Below, in pieces: positions 36,850-48,430 of a DNA stretch of 64,000 bases. The stretch comes from Gnetum montanum (taxonomy: Eukaryota; Streptophyta; Gnetopsida; Gnetales; Gnetaceae). The position numbers were made by a program, and so were the translations under genes. The stretch is taken from assembly GCA_015680685.1 (NCBI GenBank), contig MNCI01005887.1:340239-404238 (forward strand). The letters run 5' to 3'. Each line of letters starts with the position of its first letter. Within the stretch, counting starts at the first letter, position 1. The notes beneath the pieces are model-generated. The model searched no databases and was not told the DNA's origin. It was given only the letters and a program-made list of their open reading frames with translations.

Positions 36850-38000
36850 TTTTGAGTAGATGTTGCATAAGCCACAACTTGTTAGTCAACCATTCGATAA
36901 ACATGCAAATGAATTACAGTCTTCCTTCTAACCCACATAGCTCCTTAAGGTTAGTCGATGGTCCTAAGTTGATGATGGCCTTAACCTTATTGGGATCTAC
37001 GTGTATGCCTACTTTTGATACTAAAAAACCTCGCATGCGACCTATTTTAACACTGAAGACACACTTCTTAGGACTCAATCTAAGGTCATGTCTTAGGAAA
37101 ATTTGAGTACATGGTCTATGTCATTTGTATGGTTATGTACCATTTTGGACTTAACTGCTATGTCGTCAACATAGTCATTGAGCAAATCTAACAAGTAGTC
37201 ACTAACAATGTACATCATAGTGCATTGATAGGTTGCTCCTATGTTTTTTAGTCTGAAACACATCATTGTATAGTAAAACATACCCTAAGGGGTCATGAAG
37301 GTAGTACTGAGTTAGTGCTCTAGGTTGATCCAAATCTGGTTGTAACCAAAAAACCCATCCATGAAGGACAATAAGGCATGACAGTTGTAGTATTGACTAG
37401 TTGATCAATACTAGGCAATGGAAAATCATCTTTAATGGTCACATTGTTTAAGTCCTAGAAGTCTATGTGAATGTGTATACTTTCATTTTTCCTAGGTACA
37501 ACCATGATGTTGAAGACCTAGTCCACATAGTCCACAGCTTGGATGAAACCAACTTTGTAAAGCTTGGTGATTTCATTGTGGACTACCAATGCCACCTTAG
37601 GCTTTACCTTTCAAGCTTTCTGCTTAATTGGTTTTACATGAGGATCATGGATTATATCATGCTACACTATGCAAGGATCTAGGCCTAGCATGTCTTCCTA
37701 GGACCATGTAAACACCTTGATGTTGTCGTTCAGTACCTTGGCAATGCTCAAGGTGTGTTGAGGCTCTAACAAGGAACTAAGTTTCAATGTTTTCACCTTG
37801 CCACCAAGTGTTGTTACAGGGACTTCAAAAATGGGATTATCAGTGATTTTGCCTATCTCTAAGTCTAGGGCTTTGACTAGATGGCTTGGCCAATCTAGCG
37901 GTGCCTCTACCTATGCTATATGTTCATCACAAGCTCTAGGCTCAAGGTCTAGGCATTCAGTATTGATGTATCAAGCTCTAGGCTCAAGGACTAGATGTGA
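36850..38000 (-). pseudogene. Tat-like reverse transcriptase of the 19-kb element
   Basis: The start of pol has FTWS-EDMLGLDP and KPIKQKA (about 37640-37740). The fingers have EITKLYKVGFIQAVDYVD and VVPRKNESIHIHIDF-DLN. DDFPLPSIDQLVN is near 37395-37435. The palm has RLKNIGATYQ and NDYVDDIAVKS (37093-37281). The YVDD with FxLKNxGATYQ supports the Tat lineage. The frame is broken by TAG stops and shifts. Confidence 0.87.
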
Positions 38001-38214
38001 ATGAAGATGCCTGCATGTGCTCATGTTGCAATCCTATCAAGTATCCTACAAAACAACTAGCAAAAACATCAAGCCACACCTATCTCAAATGCAATCAAAA
38101 TGCATTAAAAAATTAGGAAAGTAATGCAATGAAAATTCACCTAAGTGTGCAAATGTGGAGCTAGAAAAAAAAGTATGTGGGCTCGTTTTGGGCCTTGGCA
38201 AGCCATGGGGTGCC
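38001..38214 (-). other. short spacer between repeats and pol start
   Basis: No clear domain. It lies upstream, on the minus strand, of the RT coding region. Confidence 0.4.
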
Positions 38215-38290
38215 AATTTAAGATCATAGCAAATCATGGTTTGCTAGTTTAAGGTCATAGTGGATCATGGTTTGTGTAAATTGTGTTGGT
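38215..38290 (-). repeat. CTAGTTTAAGG-type repeats before RT
   Basis: Two to three units, for example CCAATTTAAGATCATAGC and GCTAGTTTAAGGTCATAG at 38213-38268. They are the same motif as at 44160-44460. With that block they bracket the interval that holds the antisense gene. Confidence 0.75.
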
Positions 38291-39439
38291 TTAAGAAAGG
38301 TTGGGAGCGCTTGGAATGTGGAGTCAGGTTGGGCATTTACTAGGTAATTAAAAAAATTCAGAAAATTTTCCAAGTCTATGGATCACCAAAAGAAATTCAA
38401 AAATTTTCTAACTCTCATTGCTATGCTCACCCCTTATTATGCTTGGTCCCTTTCTATGCTCAGGAAAACATGGAAATTTTGCCTAAGTGTGAAATGCTAT
38501 CTTGGTAGGTGGCACATTTAATTACCCAAGGAGGGTATATATGCATGCTTCACCAAGGTCAAACTATCATTTTCCAAAGTAAAAATGAGAAGTTATAGAG
38601 CGTAGCACATTTGGAGCAAGGAGTGGAAGCCAGAGCATAGAAATCAAAGCATGATGGCCAACATGACGTGGTAAAGTGAACATCATCACCTTGAACTCAT
38701 CAATGTGGATGAGGGAGAGCAAGCACTATGATGTCTACCAAGGGCATGTGTGAAGGAATGGAGAGAGCTACCATCCACCAAGTACCCTACTACGCTTTAC
38801 CCTCCTTTTTGCATAATTTTTACTTTGTACTTACTTTGCTTTGCCTTGCATCGAGGTTTGGGACTTGGGGCAATTTTCCGTGGCAAGAACCACTGCTATC
38901 GTGGCCATGATGGCTACTACGACTATAAGGAAGGACTCTTTGTGGGTGATGGGTTTTGCTTTGCACATTTTTGCCTTATCTCTTCTTGTGGGAATGCACT
39001 GTGTGGGCATGGATGATTGGGTTCTATGGCTATGTGGGGCATGGAGGATGGGAAAAAATGAAGGGTGGCCATGGCCTAGGAGTGAGGGGTCATGGAACCT
39101 TCCCATCCTTCTTTGTTTTTTTTCCTTTTGTGACTGCATGACTAGAGGAATCGAGGTTTAGCAGCAGCCCTAAAGCTGATGAAAGGAAAAGAAGGGCCAC
39201 AGAGCACATGATGCCAAGGAAGAAATATTTTTTGTTTGTTCCACATGGGCCTAAGGCTAGGGCAAGGAGAACGATGTGGCCACAAGGATAGCGATTGCGG
39301 TGGAAATCAACGGGGACATGAGAAGCCGTGATAGGCCACAGCCATGGCAAGTGCCTTAGAGCAATGGGGCTAGGTGGCACCATGAAGGGGGCAATTAGTC
39401 TTCTTTTATTATCTTTTTGAAAATTTTTCGTGGAAATTT
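38291..39439. other. spacer with no recognised coding domain
   Basis: Contains AAAATTTTC-type phrases near 38345-38420, similar to the protease-RT spacer of the copy at 8721-9985. Several overlapping ORFs of about 60-125 codons on both strands (38728-39464) look like chance frames in a G-rich stretch. None shows a known motif. Confidence 0.45.
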
Positions 39440-39700
39440 TGGGGCTATGCTCCCAACTGTTCAAATTTTTTTTGATTTTTCATGTTTTGGGGTTATTCTC
39501 CCTAGGGAGTGTAGCCAACAGTTAGAAAAAATTTGATGATTTTGGGGGCTATGCTCCATAGGGAGTGTAGCTAATAGTTAGAATTTTTGTCATTTACCTA
39601 GGTTACACTCCTAATGAGGGGTAACCTAGAGTTAGAATTTTTTTGTGGGCACCTTGGATTATGCTATCCAAAGTTAGAAATAATTTTAAAATTTGCTTTG
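39440..39700 (+). promoter_or_regulatory. palindrome cluster upstream of the antisense gene
   Basis: Three imperfect palindromes of about 26 bp are centred on CTCCCTAGGGAG (about 39498), CTCCATAGGGAG (about 39560) and CTCCTAATGAGGGG (about 39618), each flanked by GGYTAY...GTAGCY arms. They resemble the CTCTAGAG palindromes in U3 of the same element's LTRs. The position, 260-520 bp before the TATA box at 39966, suggests a promoter role. This is an inference. Confidence 0.5.
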
Positions 39701-39800
39701 TAAAAATGAAGAATTTGCTAAGTGTGAAAATAAAATGACAAACACGAGAATGCAAAGTGCTAAAATTCCACCTGTGAAACATTATTGAGATGATGTGACG

Positions 39801-39895
39801 TTTAGGGTTCAGGGTTCAGGGTTCATGGTTTAGGGTTTAGGATTTAGGGTTTAGGGTTTAGGGTTCAAGGTTTAGGGTTTAGGGTTTAGGGTTCA
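39801..39895 (+). repeat. telomere-type TTTAGGG repeat block
   Basis: About 13 units of TTTAGGG and the variant TTCAGGG or TTCAAGG type in one orientation. The units are those of Arabidopsis-type plant telomeres; in promoters the complementary AAACCCTAA is known as the telo-box. The block ends about 65 bp before the TATA-like element of the antisense gene. Confidence 0.9.
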
Positions 39896-39963
39896 ATGAG
39901 CACCAGGTGCATCAAGTGTGTATTAATGTCCTATGCCTGTGGTATCCATAGGGGACCCCAAGG

Positions 39964-39975
39964 ATATATATATCT
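39964..39975 (+). promoter_or_regulatory. TATA-like element of the antisense gene
   Basis: GATATATATATC lies between the telomere-type block and the first recognisable splice acceptor (TTGCTTTTGTAG, 40082-40093). The transcription start is not known. Confidence 0.45.
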
Positions 39976-40550
39976 TTTACTAAGTTACACTACTCTATAT
40001 TAACTTTGCTAATTTTTTCGAAGTGTAATGTTATGGATTTCTGTGCATCCAATGTATACTAATGCCTTTTTTTTTTCTTTGTTGCTTTTGTAGTGTCAGG
40101 GTATTATTGAAGCCAATCCTTATTGTGGTGGAGCTTATTACCATCCTTTGTTGTATAAGCGAACCTGTTCCAAACACACCTACACTGAACACACAATTGG
40201 ATCACCAGTTGATATGGTTTTGCCAACAGCATGTAAGTTCCTAGAATTCCTACTCCAACACTTCACTATGATGATGTGGTCATATTTAATGAAGGAAGCT
40301 ATTGGTGTCATCATAGAGACATACTACCTAGGGGCAAACTACAGTATTCAAGGTTCATGTTCGATGAGCTCACTACTGATGATGGTAGAGCAAGAGGTTC
40401 AAGCCAAGGTCCTAGGGGTGTTAGGCCTTTGTCTAGGATTTGGCAAATTCTAGAGTTCAGTTGTTATAGTAAGAGCAACACTTTCTTTATTGCTCGGCAT
40501 GTACATACCTTGTTTCAAAACCCACCTAGGATGGTGTACTATGCAAGAGG

Positions 40551-40631
40551 GTAAGTCTTCCTATGATTCTTACATTATTCATTTGGCTATTGGCCCATAC
40601 TAAGGTAATAACTTCTCATGCTTGTTACCAG
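40551..40631 (+). other. intron of the antisense gene
   Basis: GTAAGT donor at 40551 and a TTGTTACCAG acceptor ending at 40631; 81 bp. Removal joins MVYYARG to FSINEHS in phase. Confidence 0.75.
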
Positions 40632-40903
40632 GTTTAGCATTAACGAGCATAGCCTACATGATGAGGAGGGGGTCCTAAACCTATTTCATACTACCCTATA
40701 GGAATTTTTAACCTACAATAATGTTCGTGCAAGGGTGATCAAGCAAATTGGATCCAACTTGGTGAAGTACCCTTACCAATATCCAAAAGCCTATGAGAGG
40801 CGTTGAACCCATGGTTAGTTGGATGTGGAGTGGGTGAACAATGTACTTAGCATTAAGGAGGCATCAGTTTCACCACCACCATCATGCACACCTTTTTTCC
40901 TAC

Positions 40904-40990
40904 GTAAGTAGTTTATCACTTTACTCTTGTGCATTTGCTACCTTTCCTTTTTACATGATGCTAACGTTGTTTTCCTTACCTATATTGTAG
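40904..40990 (+). other. intron of the antisense gene
   Basis: GTAAGTAG donor at 40904 and a CTATATTGTAG acceptor ending at 40990; 87 bp. The frame continues from the Pro/Ser-rich SPPPSCTPFF segment into TIVTLGEV. Confidence 0.75.
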
Positions 40991-42365
40991 CTATAGTCAC
41001 TTTGGGAGAGGTCACGATGGTTGCTATGGGCCACACTGAGGCCACCCTCATCATGAAGTATGGTGATGTTGAGGGTGCATAACATTGGTTGTGCCACTAG
41101 GTCCTAGTGGAGTTGACCAGTAGGCTTACACGAGCTAAGTTGATGGACCTTTTCTTAGCCCTTAGCCCAAAAATTTTAGTGACTAAAATGGTCACTATTA
41201 TTGATTCCTTTAACAACGATGCTCATCACTTTGTCACGTGGGTGCGTGGTGTGAAGGTGGTCTTGGACCTCACTAATGACTTCTTTGTGGACCTCTTTGG
41301 CCTCCCCTCTAATGGACCATTGGTTATTAATAAGACCAACAGAGAAGTGGACCACCAAGAAAATATCAAGAAGTGACTAGGTACTTCTCAATCTCACAAA
41401 GGCATACTCGTTAAGAACATGTAGGTGCCTGTGGTCCATGAGCTTTACTCTCTCTTCTGTGCTCGTGCATTTCTGAAGTTGCTCTTCCAATGGAAAATCC
41501 TTGGAATGGAGCAAGCTCGAGTGATAAGGGACATGTTGGAGGAGGATACAAGGTACAACTAGGCCTCTCACATTGCTGGCAGCCTACATGCCAAGATTGT
41601 CAAGTTACGCCACAACCTCCAGGTGAGGTCGCACGTGCACTTCGCATTCTTCATAGGATGTCTACTAAGATTTGTAGAGTTTTTGACGGTTTATGAAGAT
41701 AGACGATGGATGGTGTAGGACCGCACACAACTCTTAAGGCCATGGATAAAGCACCTATTTGCTACCACGTGAGCTCAAAACCCCCAAAGGCAATTGGTGA
41801 GTCATTTTCTATAATGACTAAAGGTCCCTTAGGGTGATCTCACTACTCGCATGATAATGTAGGTGAGCCCCCACCAGTTGATACCGAGAATGCAAACAAG
41901 GTGGAGTGTTACATTGCCAAGACAATGGGACTATCTAAGACAAATATTAAGAGGCCACATCCTACAGAGAAGCCTGCATAAGAGGTTGAAAAGATGTGTG
42001 ACAAGAAGATCTACCTGAAGTTTCACAACTTGCACACAGATGTTGCATGTTAGTACAAGTTATTGAATGCATTTTTTTCATTTTATGTATTTATATTTTT
42101 ATGTTTTTTATGCTATGCTATGATATATTATGCTAAGTTGCTACTAAGTGTTAAAATGCTAACCTTGACATGCATGTGAATTATTGGAATTAGATGAGAG
42201 GGCTGCCAAACCTCCTCAAACTGGGGAGGGAGAGGCATAAGAGAAAGAGATGTGTGAGGCTATAGAAGTCCTTCAATAGTTAGAGGAGGAGGGACTGCTT
42301 CTTCTTGACAAGGGTGATTTTGACAACCTCTTTGATGGTATGTAGCTGGGTGATCGCCGCCACCC

Positions 42366-42366
<1 letters not shown>

Positions 42367-42408
<42 letters not shown>

Positions 42409-42671
42409 AGCNNNNNNNNNNNNNNNNNNNNNNNNNNNNNNNNNNNNNNNNNNNNNNNNNNNNNNNNNNNNNNNNNNNNNNNNNNNNNNNNNNNNNNNNN
42501 NNNNNNNNNNNNNNNNNNNNNNNNNNNNNNNNNNNNNNNNNNNNNNNNNNNNNNNNNNNNNNNNNNNNNNNNNNNNNNNNNNNNNNNNNNNNNNNNNNNN
42601 NNNNNNNNNNNNNNNNNNNNNNNNNNNNNNNNNNNNNNNNNNNNNNNNNNNNNNNCCCCCCCCCCCCCCCC
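42367..42671. other. assembly gap between poly-C tracts
   Basis: 42 consecutive C (42367-42408), then AGC, 244 unresolved bases (42412-42655) and 16 C (42656-42671). The gap lies within an apparent intron of the antisense gene, so coding exons may not be lost. Poly-Gly or poly-Pro ORFs across it are artefacts. Confidence 0.97.
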
Positions 42672-44159
42672 AAGTTTGCTGCCAACCTCTTTGAATTTTG
42701 CTAAATGTGTTATTGCATTGTAGCTGCAAAGGTACCTGCCAGTAGTCTGGCTTCTACCTCTACTTACCTTATGGAGGCATGGGTAGAGGTGCCTGACAAG
42801 TTTACCTTCATGGAAGGTCTAGTTGGGGACATGGTGGACCACCTACAATAGGCAAATCCCAAGCTTGGTATGCTTGTGATGTTGCTTTCCTTGTCTTATT
42901 TTACCTACTTTGCCCTTAGTCTATGGCTAAAGTTTTTTTACTTATTGTATGTCAACAAGTTCTAAGCTTCATTGGGATCCAAGCAAAGTGGCCAAGGTGG
43001 ATGCTATTCCTAATTTTTTCCCTAAGGTGGAGTAAGTGCATCACCGTGTATATGAGGCAGTGAGTAAGTGTGTAGTTTCATGTGCAAAAGCATTATGGGT
43101 TTGCAGGCATACTAACGAGTATCTATGAAAGCAAGTGCACGAGCTCTAGGATAAGGTGGTGAGCTAGGATGTCAAAATGAGGGACTTGTAGTCCCATTAT
43201 GATTTACTTGTAGCTCGTGCATGAGGGGATAGTACCTAGTGGATAGCCAAGATTAACTATTGCAAGTACTAGTCAGCAATCTAGGACAAAAATGAGGCCA
43301 CCAAAGATATTATTAAGTAGAGGCTGTAGATGGACTTGCTAATACGAAAGGACTAAGATTGGCAAGATTATAGCGCAAAGGTGTATCAATGGGCTAAACT
43401 CAAAAGAACCATAGGCACCACTATAAGAACAAGCAAAATATGTATCTTAAATGTTACAAGGAGGAGTCCATTGAATGCTATTGTCATGATATGTCACTTG
43501 AGGTGATTAGTAGGACATGGGCTTACAAGTTGTTCGCTCATCATGTAATGGTGAGTGGGTCTCCAGAGAGGCAGATTACTATGCCCTTAGGGGAGGTTTC
43601 CTCTACCACATTTTTAATGAAGTTGCCTGCATGGACCACCATGGAAAAAAGCAAGACCCTTACAAGTATTGACTTTGGCCAGGAGGACTAGACGCAACTA
43701 TCAAAGGCTGAAATCTTCTAACACTTGGAGGAAGGCCTTGATAGATTGCCTTCAGAGATAGATGTGGGACATTCTCAAGTTGGTTTTTTTTTTGTTATTT
43801 TGTACTTTTATGTTAATTTTTCATGTTGTGCATTCGTTGACTAGTTCATTGTTTTGCATTACTTTGAGTAGGCACTAGGCAATGCTGCAGGTCCCAACAA
43901 AGTAGTAGAGGAAGAGGAGGAGGAGCCTTAACCCTCACCGAACACCACCAACTAAGTAGTCCTAATGCAGCCCTATTATTGGGAAACTTTGAATTTTTTG
44001 GCTGTACAGTCATACCATGTATTTTATTGATGGATTAATGAAGATGTAATGATAAACTATTTTTGCTATGTGGGTTGCATATTATGTAGAGTTTTGTGTT
44101 CATTTTGCTATGTATTGCATGCTAGTAATGTTGTTGGTTAATGCGATTATGCCCTTCGT

Positions 44160-44460
44160 GGGCCCTATGCTAGTTTAGGGCCATGGCGGGAGGGTTGCTA
44201 CTAATTTAGGACCTTTTCAGGTCGTGGCAATTACTGGTTTAAGGCCATTTTGAGCCATAAATAAAGAGAAAGTGAGGTGCCAGTTTAAGGCCTTGGTGGA
44301 CCATAATGATAGTTTTAGGTTGTTTTGGGTCAATGCAATGAAGGAAAAAGGGTTGCCAGTTTTAGGCTACAGTGGGTTGTATGCTAGTTTAAGCTCTTTT
44401 CAGGCCATGACATTGTGAGAAGGTGGCCAGTTCTAGGCCATGGGGGGCCATGTATATTTT
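44160..44460 (-). repeat. CTAGTTTAAGG-type tandem repeats after protease
   Basis: Units such as GCTAGTTTAGGGCCATGG, CTGGTTTAAGGCCATTTTG and CCAGTTTAAGGCCTTGG are spaced 35-60 bp apart. Position relative to protease is the same as in the left-edge copy (140-401). Confidence 0.8.
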
Positions 44461-44689
44461 TTGGCAATTTTAAATTTTGTGATTTTTACGTATTCTAGTG
44501 TATTTTAATGCATGGGCAAACTAAATGAAAATGCATAGGAAAAATGAATGAATGCATAATAAAATGAATGATGTGAAACACAAGAAACCATGTGAAATGT
44601 AACTGCTCAAGCAAAAGGAAAATAGGGCATGTAAAAATTAGGGGCAAGTAGGCACCTAGCACATGTTGAACTAAGGGGATGTCTTAGTC

Positions 44690-45310
44690 ATGTAGTTGCT
44701 TCCTAACCCAATGTGGGGTGGGGGTGCATAGGGCTTAGGTAGCACAAGGCAATATTCACCTAGACCCTCGTCCGTGATGTTAAAGGAAAACTCTACCCAT
44801 AAAGCTTCCTTGGGGAGATCTTTGACCTCTTTTAGTTTCTCAAGTGAGTCTACCGAACAAGGTTAACTCTCATCCTTCACAAGTAGTATGTCATCAGGGA
44901 ACTCTACCTTCAACCCTTGTTCTGTGTCAAGGTTGTTGATGGTCAAAGGGGCTACATTATCACCATGTATGATCACTTCTCCACCTTTGTATGAAAGGTG
45001 GATTTTTTGTTGGATGGGTGAGGAGATAGCCTATAATTAGGCTAGCTAGGGCCTTCCCAGGATTAGATTAAACTTGGGCATCTTCTTAATGATAATGAAT
45101 TTAGCTATTTTGGGGAACTACTCCCCTATCATGAAATCCATCATGACTTTTCCCCTTACAACAACACAAGACCTTTAAAGGACTTTAGGCACATTGTCTT
45201 TGTGGGTTTGATTTGGTCAATGACTGGGAATGGGATGACAATGGTTGCCACCCCATTGTCAATGTGCACCTTGTGAATCATGCATTACCCTATGCAGATT
45301 TTTATGAACA
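44690..45310 (-). pseudogene. Tat-like aspartic protease of the 19-kb element
   Basis: VHIDNGVATIVIP (45240-45280) matches the DDG-type active site, with the second Asp changed to Asn. FNLILGRP, then a stop, then LA (45045-45075) is the later hydrophobic motif. It ends before the tandem repeats. Frameshifts lie between the motifs. Confidence 0.8.
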
Positions 45311-48300
45311 TTGGCATGGTGATGACCTAACCCTTTTTAGGAACAACCTTAATCGCCTCATTGCAAAACACTAGGGGCATTGAACTTGATGCCTATGGTG
45401 TGGGGGGATGCATCATGGCATAGATGGCTTGTTCATTTACTAGGATGTCCTCCTTAATAGGAATGAAGGTCAAGATGCAAACTCATGCTTCATGATGAGC
45501 GAAGGAGATCATGACCAAGTCATATAGGCTCAACGTTGTGTTCTTTTATTTTAGAGCCTATTTGACTTATGCCAACGCATCTAGGAAATCCTTACCATTG
45601 TCAATTGCTTTATTGGCTTTCATCTCCTCCATGTGGTCCAAGAGAAATATATCTTGAGGAGGAGATTTGGGCTTTGCTTATTTTGTCTGCTTTTGAGCCT
45701 CAGTGCTTAATTATTGATTACTTATAGTGGTTGTTTCAACTGACATGGCCATAGGGATAGAAGATAAGGGATAGGCTTAGGCAGACCTAGTCCTATATGT
45801 TCCTTAATCATTTTGTTAGTAAGGCATTCATTGAGCCTCCCAAGCTAATAGCTAGATTTCCTATTGTTGTATGCAAGATGAGGCCTTGGGCAAGCATGGC
45901 CTAATGCAGTCCCCCCACCAAACTTTGAGAAGGTGAGGAGTTCACACATTGAGGCATCCTAATGAAAAAATGTATCTGGGTTGTTATCATCACAACGTGT
46001 TATGGGGCCCTAACCAAAAAGGGTGCCATGGGTACCTAAGGTGGTGCTCTAATGACAAAAGGGAACCTTGAACTGGTTGACACCAAGGAGGCCCTAGTGT
46101 TAGCAGAGGACACATGAACCATGAATGGCCCTTATGCTAGTTATGAGTCATCCTCAATGCTGATGGCATTAATAACGTAGCCTACACCACTTGCATTGAG
46201 AGGGTCTTTGTAGAACTTCATTGATTGATTCTCAAGGTGAACTATGTCGGTTGCATCAAGGACTAGTTGGTCTTGGTCAATCATGCATTGTATGTTATCC
46301 CATAAGGCCATGTAGAAGTATATGTCATGGCCATGTAGTTGATGGTAATGCTAGAACTGATCTAACCTGAAGTGCTTAGGGATTGAAGGCTCATTTGGTG
46401 CAGCTACTAATGAGTTTTTGAGGAGCTCGTAGTAGTGATCATGGTGCTTGCAAGCATCCTAAAAAATTTGCTTATACTAGATGCACCCAGCATTATGTAG
46501 TTTTCCCAAGAGCTCTGATGACTTGATGGGAAATGGTATGTACTTTGAGCAGTCCTTTCACTCAAAGTTTGGCCTTGGAGTAACTTGCCCCATGACCATT
46601 GATGATGCAGACTGGTTGGCCGCCATATGGCTAGAGCTAGATGCCTTGTTTTTGGTTAGGGCCTTAGGTGCCTTGGCCGTTGGTTTGGTGTTGTTTAGCT
46701 TGGCCTCATTAGCCACCATTGTAACAGTTGTGGTTTCCTTAACCTTTTCCTTGTCCTTCTTTGCATGTGCATTTTTGTAGGCCATGTAGGCCAAGTCTTT
46801 ACTAACCTTTGTTGCATCCTAAATGCTCTTCATTTGAGCAAATATTTGGCTCAAGGAGTGCAAGCAAGGTAGTACAGCCTCAACTTAATGAATTCATTCA
46901 CTACACCTTTGAAAATGGTCGATAAGTATGTCTCTATGATGTGCTCATGAATTTCAATGAGTGTAGTGCTCCAACACTAAATGAATTTTTGCATGGGCTC
47001 TAAGTGACCCTCCTTAATTTGCATTAGTTGATCCAAGGTCGCCTTGGACTTCAAGTTGTACTTGAAGCGAGTGATGAATTAACTAATCAATTCCTCCAAA
47101 GAGGATATGGAGACCTTGGGGACTGTGCGGTACTAGTCTAGTGCCTTTCTGGTCAAGGACATGGCAAACACATAGATGATTGCATGCAGCCATGTCTACA
47201 ATAGAAGGCATTCAAAATGAAAGGTCACTAGGTGGACGTTAGGGTCCACTTCACCACTAGATTTAGTGAACTAGGGAAGTTGGACTCCAGGAGGTAGGGT
47301 TAGTGATGGGACCATAGGATTGATTAGTTTGTCTTGGTAAAAGTCCATCATATGGACCATTTCAAAGTAGGTGGCTTTGAGTCACTTAACCTCCTTGGTG
47401 AGCATCTAGATGACCTATAACACTTGGTCCAAGCTTGGGGTGGGTGCAATGTGCTGCACTAGTTGTGTTGCCCACTATGGTGCTTGAGTGACCCATGACC
47501 CCACTCTAGGTTTCATGACCACATGAGATGCCTATTGCATATTCTATTGTGTGTACTACTATGTGTGCTGCGCCATGGACATAGAGGCTAGAGTCCACCA
47601 TGTAGTCATGGCTTGTGTCATTGTAGGGAATGCCAACAGGACAGACAGAACATATGATGCCTGAGCTAGTGATGGCTGGGAAATCTACACAATGTGTATG
47701 TAAGGTTGCATCAACATTATAGATGCTAGAAGAGAGGATTGCATAGACTATGCTAACGTTATAAAGGGGAGGGTGGCAAATGGTCCTGCATCCTAATGTG
47801 TGTGATGTACAAAGGGAGGGGTGATAAACAGTGCTGCACCTTGATGCACATGCACTTGATAACTTGCCACTACAAGGGTTAACCTACGAAGTAACAAAGG
47901 AGATGCAACTACCTAATAGAAGGTAGATGGCTAGGACTGTGGAGGGATGAAACTAGAGATAACCTACTGGAAAGAGATGTAAAATGAATTCTCATTCTTT
48001 GAATGAGTTTCAAACTCATCCTGCCCATTTTATAGGGGCTACTCATAGTAAATTGCTACATCATGCTCATTTGACCCACTCAATTGAACAAGTTAGCCAA
48101 GTAGCCACTAAAAGGTCTTGGTGAGTGAAATGAAATCATTAGGGATAGGGAAATACTCCCTCCCATTCCAATGTATGCTTTTGTAACCCCATTTGACATC
48201 AATTTCTTGGTAGTCTAGCCACAAATCCACTTGGAGTTTCACAAAAAGGAAGTTATATTTTTCATCATCAAGAACCATATACTTAGGAGGTTGGCTGCAT

Positions 48301-48430
48301 ATTTTGAGCAACTACCTCTCTACCAAAGCAGACCCTCCTACCCTAGGAAGATTAATTATGATCTCCTACTGAATAGGTCAAACAATGACCATGCTTAGGA
48401 TGGAGGTCAAGGGCTGCTCAAGATTCATGA
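45311..48430 (-). pseudogene. Tat-like gag and gag-protease linker of the 19-kb element
   Basis: The N-terminal segment EKYNFLFVKLQVDLWLDYQE and GREYFPIPND (48108-48311) matches the left-edge gag. The capsid core is at about 46880-47400. A basic/Ala-rich stretch (46558-46794) and a degenerate Cys-His segment (F-HYHQLHGHD, about 46320-46365) precede a Pro-poor linker to the protease. There are many stops and frame changes. Confidence 0.75.

Larger units (their letters stand above)
40094..43960 (+). pseudogene. antisense multi-exon accessory gene inside the Tat element
   Basis: The gene runs opposite to gag-pol. A reading frame (about 40258-40550: NEGSYWCHHRDILPRGKLQY, WQILEFSCYSKSNTF) continues in phase across intron 40551-40631 (GTAAGT...CAG) into SINEHSLHDEEGVLNLFH. 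It continues across intron 40904-40990 (GTAAGT...TAG) into TIVTLGEVTMVAMGH and VVLDLTNDFFVDLFGLPSNG. Later exons follow further intron-like borders: 42049, GTATGT near 42339, 42870-42959 and about 43783-43870. They encode a coiled-coil-like segment (KQVHEL-DKVVS-DVKMRDL) with TAG at expected Gln positions. The product would exceed 700 residues. The family is not recognised; the DLTNDFFVDLFGLP phrase recalls plant transposon accessory proteins. Stops show decay. Confidence 0.75.

Noticed and set aside
38728-39464. Cluster of overlapping ORFs of 60-124 codons on both strands
   Set aside because: No known motif, overlapping in several frames, in a G-rich low-stop stretch of a retroelement spacer; likely chance.
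39801-39895. True chromosome end or CRISPR-like array
   Set aside because: The repeat is short and lies inside a retrotransposon with sequence on both sides; there is no spacer structure.
42260-42729. ORFs of about 130-150 codons spanning the gap, with poly-Gly or poly-Pro
   Set aside because: They consist of the C tract and N bases read through; artefacts.
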